This document shows, in pieces, positions 11,801 through 17,044 of a stretch of DNA of 42,716 bases (the first letter of the stretch is position 1; each line of letters begins with the position of its first letter). A program made the translations under genes and the position numbers. The stretch is from a virus. Location: positions 1 through 42,716 of the IMG/VR virus record IMGVR_UViG_3300028378_000004; one strand, given 5' to 3'. The notes beneath the pieces are model-generated. The model searched no databases. It saw nothing but the letters and a program-made list of their open reading frames with translations, and was not told the DNA's origin.

Positions 11801-13958
11801 AGAAGCCAAGATCGCAGCGTTGGTTCGTGCTGGCATCCCCCGTGACAGTATTGTCAAGTCTATCTCAGAAGAGTTTGAGGGGTCGATTGACGCGGCGCCG
11901 ACTGAGTTATTTACCCAGCTTCTGGATGCGGCTGTTGCCACGGAACTAAAAGCCCTGCCCCCCGATGCCGATGAGGCTTCCCGCGCGGCCGCCAGAGAGC
12001 GTGCGACTGATGCTGTCAATGGGATGACTGAGGTGTGGTTGCGGTGGCAGCCTGAGACCTCTGCCCTTAAAAACTCATTACAACGTCAGAATATTGCCGG
12101 GGCCTCACGGGACGCTGAGCGTGGATTTTTGAAGTACATGCAGAACCATGGTAAGCGTATCTCTGAGCTGGATGAGGGGCGTCAAATCTCTGCCCTTTTG
12201 ACTGACATGCGCAACACGATCTCTACGAAACGCAAGGAGGGTAATGATGTAGACCTCGAGGGGCAGATTCTTAATGACCTCAAAGCCCGCATTGCTGCTG
12301 ACAGAACCAACACGACCGGGCAAGTGGCAAAACTGCTGGGCCGGACCAGCACTCTGTATATGATGACCTCGCCCTCGATCGCACTGGTGCAGATGTCCCA
12401 GCTCGGGATTCTCACGTTCCCGGCGCTTGCGGTTAAGTACGGCCCTGCTGCTGCGACCAAGCACCTCACAAATGGAATCAGTATGGCGTTTAGCTCCAAG
12501 TACAGCCGACAGGCTATCTTTGCAGACCCACAGGTTAATAAGGCTTACGAGACCATCCACCGCACAGTCACCGCTGAGGACCAGCGTGAGGGCTTGGCTT
12601 TAGGTAAGAAGATCGGTGAGTCGTTCTTTGACAAGGATACTGTCGAGGGTGCTACTGAGATTAAAAAAGCCCTGAAAGATTTGACAAAAGACCAAGCCCG
12701 CACGTTAGCACTCCGTGAAGGGCTATCTCGCAATATTATGGACATCAGCCTCTCGCATGAGGTCGGAGAGATTGTCTCTGGCCAAGACCCCACCAAGCCT
12801 ACCAACCAAGCTTTTAAGGGGGCTATGTGGTTCATGCGCATGTCTGAGACCGCTTCGCGTAAAGCGACTATCATGGCAACCTTTGATGCTGCCGGTGGTA
12901 AAGACAACTTCTTCGAGGCTATGGACGCTGCGGAGGACATTACCAAGAGCACTCTGTTTGACTACTCGACCAGCGCTAAAGGTGTCGCCCTTAGAGGGGA
13001 TACCGCCAAAGTTATTATGACGTTCCAAACGTTTCGTATCATGGCCGCTTTCCGGATTGGGCTGATGGTTAAAAACTCTGTCGCTAATGAGTCCAAGGAA
13101 GTGCAGAACAACGCCCGCAAAGAACTCGTCGGGGTTATGGGGATGTCGGCTCTGCTTGCCGGTACAATGGGTATGCCGTTTGTGAATGTCCTGATGGGCG
13201 CGCTGTCCATGGCCATGGGGGATGACGATGAGCCTTACGATGCTGAGACTGATTTCCGAGCATGGTTGGAAGAGAACTTCGGTGAGGCCGGTGGGCGTGT
13301 CCTGGCCGGTGGTGTTGGTACTCTGATCGGTATGACCGCAGGGCAGCGTATTGGCTTAGGGGACGTGTACGGCTCGTCTTATGGTCCATGGCCGACCACG
13401 CACGGTCGTGACTATGCGGCTTACCTGGCCACACAGCTTATTGGTCCTGCGTACTCTGTTGCTGAGGGCTGGGCGGTCGGGTATGATGAGATGGTCAACA
13501 AGGGCAACATTGTGAAGGGGCTTGAGGCATCAACGCCTAAGCCGGTGCGGGACATGATCCGCGCTTACGGTATTTTCTCAGACGGGGTCAAGCTGCCTGA
13601 CCAGCGCCGTATTCTGAAAGCAGAAGATGTGAGTTTGGATGAGGTGTTGCTGATGGGTATCGGCTTCCAACCAACCGAGATTTTTGAGATGAAACGTAAA
13701 GAGCGTAACATTGCTATGATGTCAGCGATTGTTTCAGAGCGTCGGGGCTTGTTGATTCGGCGTGTTATAAGGGAAGGCAGGGATGGTGGCGACCCACACG
13801 GAGCGCTGGAGGAGCTCAAACAGTTTGCACGAAAGAACCCCAGCGCCTCTCAAGGACTCGGCTCAGCCATTGCTTCGGCTATGCGCAACGCTGCTAAGGA
13901 TGACGCCGGGGTCAGGACCAAACGTGAAGAACTTAATCGTCAGGCATTTGGGCAGTAA
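5862..13958 (+). CDS. Giant polyvalent virion protein: two zincins, ART-like and ParB-like domains
   Basis: 2698 residues, likely packaged and ejected with the DNA. In order: a duplicated N-terminal motif (ALTPSQxxFLQSRA, residues 2-15 and 42-55); a hydrophobic Ala/Gly segment (about 145-192); a zincin metallopeptidase with H683-EFL-H687 and a probable third ligand in EEVVAD (E739/E740); an ADP-ribosyltransferase-like domain from AAWHGSPHQF (H828) through GWGLYFASS to FNYVLFDE (E1093); a ParB-like GHEGRHR motif (1332-1338); a second zincin with H1540-ELL-H1544 and EEWVAD (E1597/E1598); then a long helical C-terminal region with hydrophobic stretches near 2163-2197, 2423-2453 and 2477-2497. 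This mosaic matches the 'polyvalent proteins' of phages and conjugative elements, where effector domains enter the host with the DNA. The membrane-active ends could help DNA pass the envelope. Confidence 0.88.
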   Translation: MALTPSQKQFLQSRAHQPESEDPNEVSTAPAGAGVRSRVASALTPSQQEFLQSRAPQPEPAPAVDPTTGEVLGIGLRSLAQVPGGVAANVISAVQGVSGIEAPGQGDFFEEFARGQRESQQNLQEETATRFPGSESAGLASRVGQQVSFSIPSTLGGVAAGVATAPVAALPIPGARVAPFAAGGAAAGAVAFRTAQSDIMSTFIETLDEEKRTAEGRGLTPEEVEAAKLKFDTRATEFGLWEALPEAAGGALAGRLIFGPLSKVAGGTVARSIFKKLGAAAGVAGEELATETITQIGQEQTLAGTRLGVPEDEAPSFTSADDIVEAFKQIAPDTLLLTAIMGGGLKGGQLIAQRRAQGKLAKDLGVDRADLKARAQQLALAKVQNPDLEMTVEQQNQFLAGAVTLNDAGEFTPVVPTEAPQDDAESAPTETPTEQRPPAAESTTPETPLTEETPTPQAATLAELSREELIAEFNVAQEEAKTGEPEAVARFEAVRAEVKLQSDAERAAQLETPVGEEVQDLNARIVEDAKVIETPNAFIKAQVDGVEVQISKEQAAQMQAEANKKAKKLMAADTTLTKATAIAQVRDEIFLRAKDVQTLNEGISREIGGPVAPEAYTVAQSPKGAEGDFIQQIGQATGTRIVFVNLAKDAPVQFRGATRFPGDPGIIYVNAASKKPHLAVTGHEFLHQIRASDPNFYAEVLPAFLKVIPQNLITQRMEALNAHRKSQGRKELSKADIQEEVVADYFGEQFQTKEFWAKVEKNNPTTFGRIAEAFIRFMETIKGQFTGAQSADLEKAQNAAAEALARYVRKNPDVEVSSTAKYMAAAWHGSPHQFNKFLTASIGTGEGAQVYGWGLYFASSKGVAEWYRDVLAKDFRGVETPFGDFNSGSTPARTSFSEMLFVRGWTPEQLAGGALLGTKGDVNTAIDFLEKTIEFAKLTGQANQLPDIKNALILVLETSQSEITYNDAPGSLFQVELAPTEDEYLLWDKPLSEQSELVQKSLEGIRTTIDERFIEDAEDGLNADMSDWTGGELVRVMGVWAGEGALVSNEASKSADQDVSEFLLSLGIRGNKYLDGQSRSLGEGDFNYVLFDEADVSVTAKFDEQTDRKFAIAREISKANKEAQDAQNPQGPIEIAEVPASPRSAEADTPSTQELPFQTHPAFDNGEVGDRARWLGSLANSALEAGFTIEEVKADIAAEVNAQARANDRIVPEMQRVLQITPFDQLVAEYPGWVSANEGTIGGAEIKFDEVDGAAFFEPKALAEAEESASGAKSRTTIITISPERFLQLAAPGKAIEKTEGVEAVLDRGDKFSGLPFLSFEHDGKGTAKIAGHEGRHRMRALQARGVKQVPIEFISKESGEGAGIRWGSQDNKFDKVKVFPTKIESEESSATFAFPISSIFPQEVVPEVDRDAVLTALEADVSTDELINILKGAGIKFDEGGLENAIAQSLPQEKLDIMFAISNASGRGLFGGARPRVSGNTKLRDKLSKVAGMFGHDVILMADDPAFRVQGFIHPKDPASIYIVDSGTGDQNHLEVLGHELLHQVRQADEALYKELVTGLQEAGINDQAIAEYFRAAHKLTQDTTGTLDVPPAIAEEWVADVVGRNMTSEAFWADLQAARPDIAVKLARVINDLLAQVKGLLASAKLTETTLKDVRKAEQVTADVLAKYAPQPIRFDEPTKAFEAMSAATVSNLAKLKQVHNTAALKPAAREALFKVTPLQIMSDVYSNVLPRLKDFVKLIGKRDARVNSFVDEGAVAMEEINGLLAKHFGRKQFGLGKGYKRGVEKFQSAVLNATWHKMHPELGVMEQDWITEWEQEQVDIRVEALTGSGMPKEAATSQAEKEVERIPAANKLKAAQGGWEADGMQEATGRTFREAHNLVDKSWRALQHEDLQFAVLKAADKMQEIRQVEFDSTKRLIEEYTDKGSRQREQFASSLSAQFNSIKGMYWPLNRDGKYELSYQDTQGVLHKEKAESPFEQEAKIAALVRAGIPRDSIVKSISEEFEGSIDAAPTELFTQLLDAAVATELKALPPDADEASRAAARERATDAVNGMTEVWLRWQPETSALKNSLQRQNIAGASRDAERGFLKYMQNHGKRISELDEGRQISALLTDMRNTISTKRKEGNDVDLEGQILNDLKARIAADRTNTTGQVAKLLGRTSTLYMMTSPSIALVQMSQLGILTFPALAVKYGPAAATKHLTNGISMAFSSKYSRQAIFADPQVNKAYETIHRTVTAEDQREGLALGKKIGESFFDKDTVEGATEIKKALKDLTKDQARTLALREGLSRNIMDISLSHEVGEIVSGQDPTKPTNQAFKGAMWFMRMSETASRKATIMATFDAAGGKDNFFEAMDAAEDITKSTLFDYSTSAKGVALRGDTAKVIMTFQTFRIMAAFRIGLMVKNSVANESKEVQNNARKELVGVMGMSALLAGTMGMPFVNVLMGALSMAMGDDDEPYDAETDFRAWLEENFGEAGGRVLAGGVGTLIGMTAGQRIGLGDVYGSSYGPWPTTHGRDYAAYLATQLIGPAYSVAEGWAVGYDEMVNKGNIVKGLEASTPKPVRDMIRAYGIFSDGVKLPDQRRILKAEDVSLDEVLLMGIGFQPTEIFEMKRKERNIAMMSAIVSERRGLLIRRVIREGRDGGDPHGALEELKQFARKNPSASQGLGSAIASAMRNAAKDDAGVRTKREELNRQAFGQ

Positions 13959-14163
13959 AGTTCTCAAGGATCTTACACACCAGGGCTTCAATCCCAGCCG
14001 CGCGGTGGTGGAAAACAGTTCCATGTTTCAGCTCCCTGATTTGTGGCCTATAATATTCCCAGCTGTAGAGTGTCTCCCCCTTGCCCTCAGGGGCGATACC
14101 CTCGTTGTGACCATAGATATGGCCAATCATCGACCCATTTATTTTTAACTCGATTGTGAACAT
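13933..14163 (-). CDS. Small hypothetical protein, 76 aa, convergent with the giant gene
   Basis: Starts at ATG 14163 behind a strong AAGGAGG site and overlaps the 3' end of the giant plus-strand gene by 26 bases, tail to tail. The protein reads as a compact soluble domain (LKINGSMIGHIYGHNEG, YSWEYYRP). No family is recognised. It is the last gene of the minus-strand block and has its own candidate promoter at 14215-14243. Confidence 0.75.
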   Translation of the reverse strand: MFTIELKINGSMIGHIYGHNEGIAPEGKGETLYSWEYYRPQIRELKHGTVFHHRAAGIEALVCKILENFTAQMPDD

Positions 14164-14214
14164 AGGTGCCTCCTTAACGTTAAATAAACGTTGCTTATAA
14201 CCCCCTTAAAGGGA

Positions 14215-14243
14215 ACTATAATTACCATTACACACGGTTTTAA
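14215..14243 (-). promoter_or_regulatory. Candidate sigma70-like promoter for the 76-aa gene
   Basis: On the minus strand, TTAAAA (14238-14243), a 17-base spacer and TATAGT (14215-14220). It lies in the gap between the metallophosphoesterase gene and the 76-aa gene. The same gap holds two short CCCTTAAAGGG-like palindromes and a pair of AACGTT sites. Confidence 0.45.
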
Positions 14244-14255
14244 CCCTTAAAAGGG
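14244..14255 (-). terminator. Weak hairpin after the metallophosphoesterase gene
   Basis: On the minus strand CCCTTTTAAGGG follows the stop at 14258 almost at once and is trailed by TTAAAACC. The loop is very small and the T-run is short, so it is a poor intrinsic terminator at best. No better terminator is visible for the convergent plus-strand genes. Confidence 0.25.
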
Positions 14256-14257
14256 CC

Positions 14258-15148
14258 TTACATGCCATAGCCCTCAACCCCCCGGATGTCTACGATCTGG
14301 CCATCACGTACATCGACCTCAGTCCAACCAAGTTTTGTGGGCTCCATCAGAGCGATCTCTGCGTAGCCAAACACTTTAGATCCCGGTGGGGAATAGAGTT
14401 TCAAAAACCCTCCGGTGTTGGCGTACCATCTACGCTCGGGTGGGATGTATGAGGCATTCTGGGAAAGGGTAGGTCTGGTGTGCGCCTTGATACCACTGGC
14501 TGAGGTGGTCAAAAGAAGCTCATCATGGATGGTTGGCTTGACGGTTACGAGTTGATGGGTGTGCCCCATACAAAACAAAGCACAGTCTGAGAACCCTGTC
14601 GCGTCGAGTTTGCGCTTTAGATGCGCCTTGCGATTGGCCTGGCGCTGGATGGGGTCCTTTGCGCCTTTTGGCAATCTCCCAGACCCGTGAGAGCAAAAGA
14701 CTTTGAACATAAGTTTACCATCAGGGTCAAGACACTGAAGGATGTAGTTATACCCTCCGAATGGCACCCCGAGGTCATCTGCGATAGTCTGCCCGAACGA
14801 CTCAATATTCCACAGCTTCGCTTCGTGGTTGCCCTCCCCGATAGCAAGGACGTAATCCTTGATCGGGCTCAGAAGTTCTACGACTGCGTTGGCTTGCGCC
14901 TTCGGAGTCATAAGCCCGGATTGGAAATCAACCGAAGCGTGTTTGTAGCGCTTATCATCCGGAGCAATACTATCCAGATTATCCCCCAGGTTCGTAAGGT
15001 ACGCCTTGATTTTCTTGCGTTTACGATCCTTGACAGAGGCGACCATTTCCTGCAACAGTTCTTTGTGGCAGTTGACATTACCGAAGTGGTAGTCCGATGT
15101 AAGCAGGAGTGTAAAATCCCTCGGCAATTTGTGTCTGACGATCTCCAT
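14258..15148 (-). CDS. Calcineurin-like metallophosphoesterase
   Basis: 296 residues with the full metallophosphoesterase motif set: SDYH (D19, H21), LGDN (G55-N57), GEGNHE (N107, H108), CSHG (H154) and GHTH (H196, H198). These residues bind two metal ions and cleave phosphoester bonds. A strong AGGAG precedes ATG 15148. The substrate cannot be read from the sequence; nuclease, nucleotide or protein phosphatase activity are all possible. It lies downstream of genes linked to nucleotide metabolism (DUF4406, dATP/dGTP diphosphohydrolase family). Confidence 0.88.
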   Translation of the reverse strand: MEIVRHKLPRDFTLLLTSDYHFGNVNCHKELLQEMVASVKDRKRKKIKAYLTNLGDNLDSIAPDDKRYKHASVDFQSGLMTPKAQANAVVELLSPIKDYVLAIGEGNHEAKLWNIESFGQTIADDLGVPFGGYNYILQCLDPDGKLMFKVFCSHGSGRLPKGAKDPIQRQANRKAHLKRKLDATGFSDCALFCMGHTHQLVTVKPTIHDELLLTTSASGIKAHTRPTLSQNASYIPPERRWYANTGGFLKLYSPPGSKVFGYAEIALMEPTKLGWTEVDVRDGQIVDIRGVEGYGM

Positions 15149-15163
15149 AATGTTTCTCCTTTT

Positions 15164-15436
15164 TTAGTACACCCGGTTTAACATCTCTTTTAAATAATTC
15201 GCATCCATACATTTTGGGCAGAGCCAAGTGGAGACTGATATGCCTTCCGTAATCCTTGGCCTCCCACAAGACCAGCACCGCCCCTCGGCCATACGTTTTC
15301 GTTTCTGCCTCAGCACTGACCTGGCGTTACTCTGCAAACACTTCTCGCACTTGGTTCGGTTAATAGCAACCGGTTCGGTACAGTCCGTACAGAGTCCGAG
15401 TGAGTGCCTGCGTCGTTTTTCTTTAAGACAGGTCAT
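15164..15436 (-). CDS. Zinc-ribbon protein with four CxxC pairs, 90 aa
   Basis: Four Cys pairs (CTDC, CEKC, CWSC, CPKC) in a basic protein suggest two zinc-binding knuckles, probably binding nucleic acid or protein. I start at ATG 15436, which overlaps the previous gene's end by 14 bases; an in-frame TTG at 15460 is possible but poorer. The ribosome site is weak, so translation may be coupled to the upstream gene. Confidence 0.7.
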   Translation of the reverse strand: MTCLKEKRRRHSLGLCTDCTEPVAINRTKCEKCLQSNARSVLRQKRKRMAEGRCWSCGRPRITEGISVSTWLCPKCMDANYLKEMLNRVY

Positions 15437-15779
15437 CTTCGTAAAGCACCTTAAGACCAAGAAAATCGGCCAGGGCTAGCTCCACCCTCGCACCTTTTGA
15501 CGACTCCCAACCGGTCAGCATGTAGATAGCGTCGCCGTTCTCAGGAGACAGTTCGAGCAAGAAGTTCAGGTCTCTGCGGATAAACCGCTTAAAGTCCTCG
15601 ATCGTTGGCACGAAGTCTTCTGGGGGGTAATCGATCCAATTCTCAAACAACCTGTCGATGTCAGCAGGGCTTGTAGGATGGTACCCAAGGCCTACGCACG
15701 TTGAAAATGCTCCATCAAAAGCGGGGAAATTAAAAAGATCATAACCTCTCATCGGACCTGCGATATATGCTTTTCTCAT
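15423..15779 (-). CDS. DUF4406 protein (nucleoside deoxyribosyltransferase-like fold)
   Basis: 118 residues starting MRKAYIAGPMRG, the hallmark N-terminus of DUF4406, a family with a nucleoside 2-deoxyribosyltransferase-like fold. The motif GWESSKGARVE near the C-terminus (about residue 90) also fits that fold. Of two ATGs six bases apart, the one at 15779 is eight bases from GGAGG and is preferred. The role is probably in nucleotide salvage or signalling, but no activity is proven for the family; the dATP/dGTP diphosphohydrolase-type gene just upstream supports a nucleotide role. Confidence 0.8.
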   Translation of the reverse strand: MRKAYIAGPMRGYDLFNFPAFDGAFSTCVGLGYHPTSPADIDRLFENWIDYPPEDFVPTIEDFKRFIRRDLNFLLELSPENGDAIYMLTGWESSKGARVELALADFLGLKVLYEDDLS

Positions 15780-15781
15780 AA

Positions 15782-15892
15782 TCATTTCCTCCATCCATAA
15801 ACAACCTGTTGGGCGTACCACTTCGCGCCTTCCCAATTATCACCACTTAGCCAACAGCGAATTGCAATTTGCCAGAAATGTAGGAGTCTCAT
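15782..15892 (-). CDS. Small protein, 36 aa, Trp-rich
   Basis: ATG 15892 follows a GAGGAGGTGG ribosome site and comes one base after the previous stop. The product (MRLLHFWQIAIRCWLSG...) has an amphipathic hydrophobic N-terminal half and a Trp/Tyr-rich tail. It could associate with the membrane. Its good ribosome site and tight packing support a real gene. Confidence 0.55.
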   Translation of the reverse strand: MRLLHFWQIAIRCWLSGDNWEGAKWYAQQVVYGWRK

Positions 15893-15893
15893 A

Positions 15894-16490
15894 TTACTCC
15901 ACCTCCTCGTAAAGTTTTTTAGCGCGGGGGGAAGCATCGCTTTTATTAATCTCCTGAACCCAGGCTTTAAGGCCTTTGGTGTAGGTGGACTCAGGCCCAA
16001 CAACACAAGGCTCCCCCATCGTACTCAAAGGTTTAATAAGGTCATCAGGGTCTGGGGCTGTACCCTCTATAATTGGTCCGGTGCAGTTTCCAGCGGGGAT
16101 TGGTTCATAGTTTCTAAACTGTAGGGCTTGAGCAATCTCCTCGGGGGTTTTGGACTCCTTAGCCACCAACACTTCGTGCATGTAACCCATCACATTAAAC
16201 ATCAACGCGCAGAGGGCGGTCTCGATCGTGTCAGGGTCTTTAACACCGCGATGAAGTTTCCACAAGGACATGAAATGGCGCCAGAGGGACTTCATAAATA
16301 CATTGAGGCCCATACCCTTTTGCCAGTTATCTGAGTCCCGGATCACACCGTCAGCCTGGACCCGGTTCTCATTCATGTACTGAGCGTACCGCTCAAGCAC
16401 TCTAGGGGATAAAAATCCCTCGTAGTCATACTTACCTTCCTCGGAGGAGCGCGTGGCTCCAGAATCAAAGGATCTCATTTTCTCGGTCAT
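15894..16490 (-). CDS. dATP/dGTP diphosphohydrolase-family protein (MazZ-type N-terminal domain)
   Basis: 198 residues behind an AGGAGG site. The conserved core is FDSGATRSSEEGKYDYEG (residues 8-25), LSPRVLERYAQYM, RDSDNWQKGM (51-60) and KSLWRHFMSLWKLHRG (67-82). This matches the phage family annotated as dATP/dGTP diphosphohydrolase, N-terminal, which includes MazZ of 2-aminoadenine (Z-genome) phages. It probably hydrolyses or senses purine dNTPs. The family is also common in phages with ordinary DNA, and no PurZ-like gene is seen here, so it does not by itself imply modified bases. Confidence 0.75.
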   Translation of the reverse strand: MTEKMRSFDSGATRSSEEGKYDYEGFLSPRVLERYAQYMNENRVQADGVIRDSDNWQKGMGLNVFMKSLWRHFMSLWKLHRGVKDPDTIETALCALMFNVMGYMHEVLVAKESKTPEEIAQALQFRNYEPIPAGNCTGPIIEGTAPDPDDLIKPLSTMGEPCVVGPESTYTKGLKAWVQEINKSDASPRAKKLYEEVE

Positions 16491-16513
16491 TTTAATTACC
16501 TCCTCTAGTACGC

Positions 16514-16690
16514 TTAATGCACACTATGTGTTACTGGTTCAACCGTCTGTAAATAAGTGACCTCGCGTATCTCAGCCTCGGTCCGACGACCCAGCAGGAA
16601 CGCATACTGGATCATCTCGGTAACCTCCCGCTCTACCGCCTTAGCCTCTTGGAGACTTAGGGATTGGTACTTTATGTAGCGCTCATCCAT
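16514..16690 (-). CDS. Small helical protein, 58 aa
   Basis: I choose ATG 16690, five bases after GGAGG, over an in-frame start 30 bases upstream. The protein (MDERYIKYQSLSLQEAK...) is charged and helical, with no known domain. Its first six residues are the same as those of the 18-codon reading frame at 16846-16902, using different codons. Confidence 0.6.
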   Translation of the reverse strand: MDERYIKYQSLSLQEAKAVEREVTEMIQYAFLLGRRTEAEIREVTYLQTVEPVTHSVH

Positions 16691-16853
16691 CACTACCTCC
16701 GTGTTCCTCGTCATAAGCATCTAGGCACGCCTCACAAACATCACCTTCGCAACACTCTAGCCAGTTGCCACAATCTGCGCACGTACATAACTCACACCCT
16801 TCATCGTTGCACTCGCAGGCAGTTGGTTTGAAGTACATCGGTCTTCTACCCAT
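16683..16853 (-). CDS. Cys-rich microprotein, 56 aa
   Basis: ATG 16853 is preceded by GGAGG, and the stop overlaps the next gene's start region. The product has eleven cysteines in a short span (CECNDEGC, CTCADCG, ECCEGDVCEAC) and must be a multi-zinc or disulfide-rich protein. In a cytoplasmic phage protein zinc is more likely. No family is recognised. Confidence 0.65.
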   Translation of the reverse strand: MGRRPMYFKPTACECNDEGCELCTCADCGNWLECCEGDVCEACLDAYDEEHGGSDG

Positions 16854-16902
16854 CGTTACCTCCCAGCAAGCCAGTTAAGGTATCAATATATCTCTCGTCC
16901 AT
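16846..16902 (-). CDS. Putative 18-aa micro-ORF
   Basis: ATG 16902 follows GGGAGGAGG at good spacing; the product is MDERYIDTLTGLLGGNDG. Its end overlaps the start of the Cys-rich gene, so it could couple translation between neighbours. It shares MDERYI with the gene at 16514-16690 through synonymous codons. Confidence 0.4.
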   Translation of the reverse strand: MDERYIDTLTGLLGGNDG

Positions 16903-17044
16903 GCTTGGCCTCCTCCCATTTTAAGGGGCGCTTCGGGCCACCTTTACTCAAGGCTTTCTGCCCTTGCAAACACTGGCCACAGTGATCTTCCGGGTCGCAG
17001 ATGTACTGGTTCGTGAATTTACAGAAGTCGCATGCTCTAGCCAT
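16883..17044 (-). CDS. Zinc-ribbon microprotein, 53 aa
   Basis: Starts at ATG 17044, inside the last codons of the primase gene, behind GGAGGGTGA. CDFC and CGQC pairs with an intervening CDPEDHC form a likely zinc site; the tail is basic. It may bind nucleic acid or the adjacent replication proteins, but this is inference from context. Confidence 0.65.
   Translation of the reverse strand: MARACDFCKFTNQYICDPEDHCGQCLQGQKALSKGGPKRPLKWEEAKHGREIY

Noticed and set aside
14621-15181. 186-codon plus-strand frame
   Set aside because: It is antisense to the metallophosphoesterase gene, whose motifs are all intact; no ribosome site or recognisable protein words.
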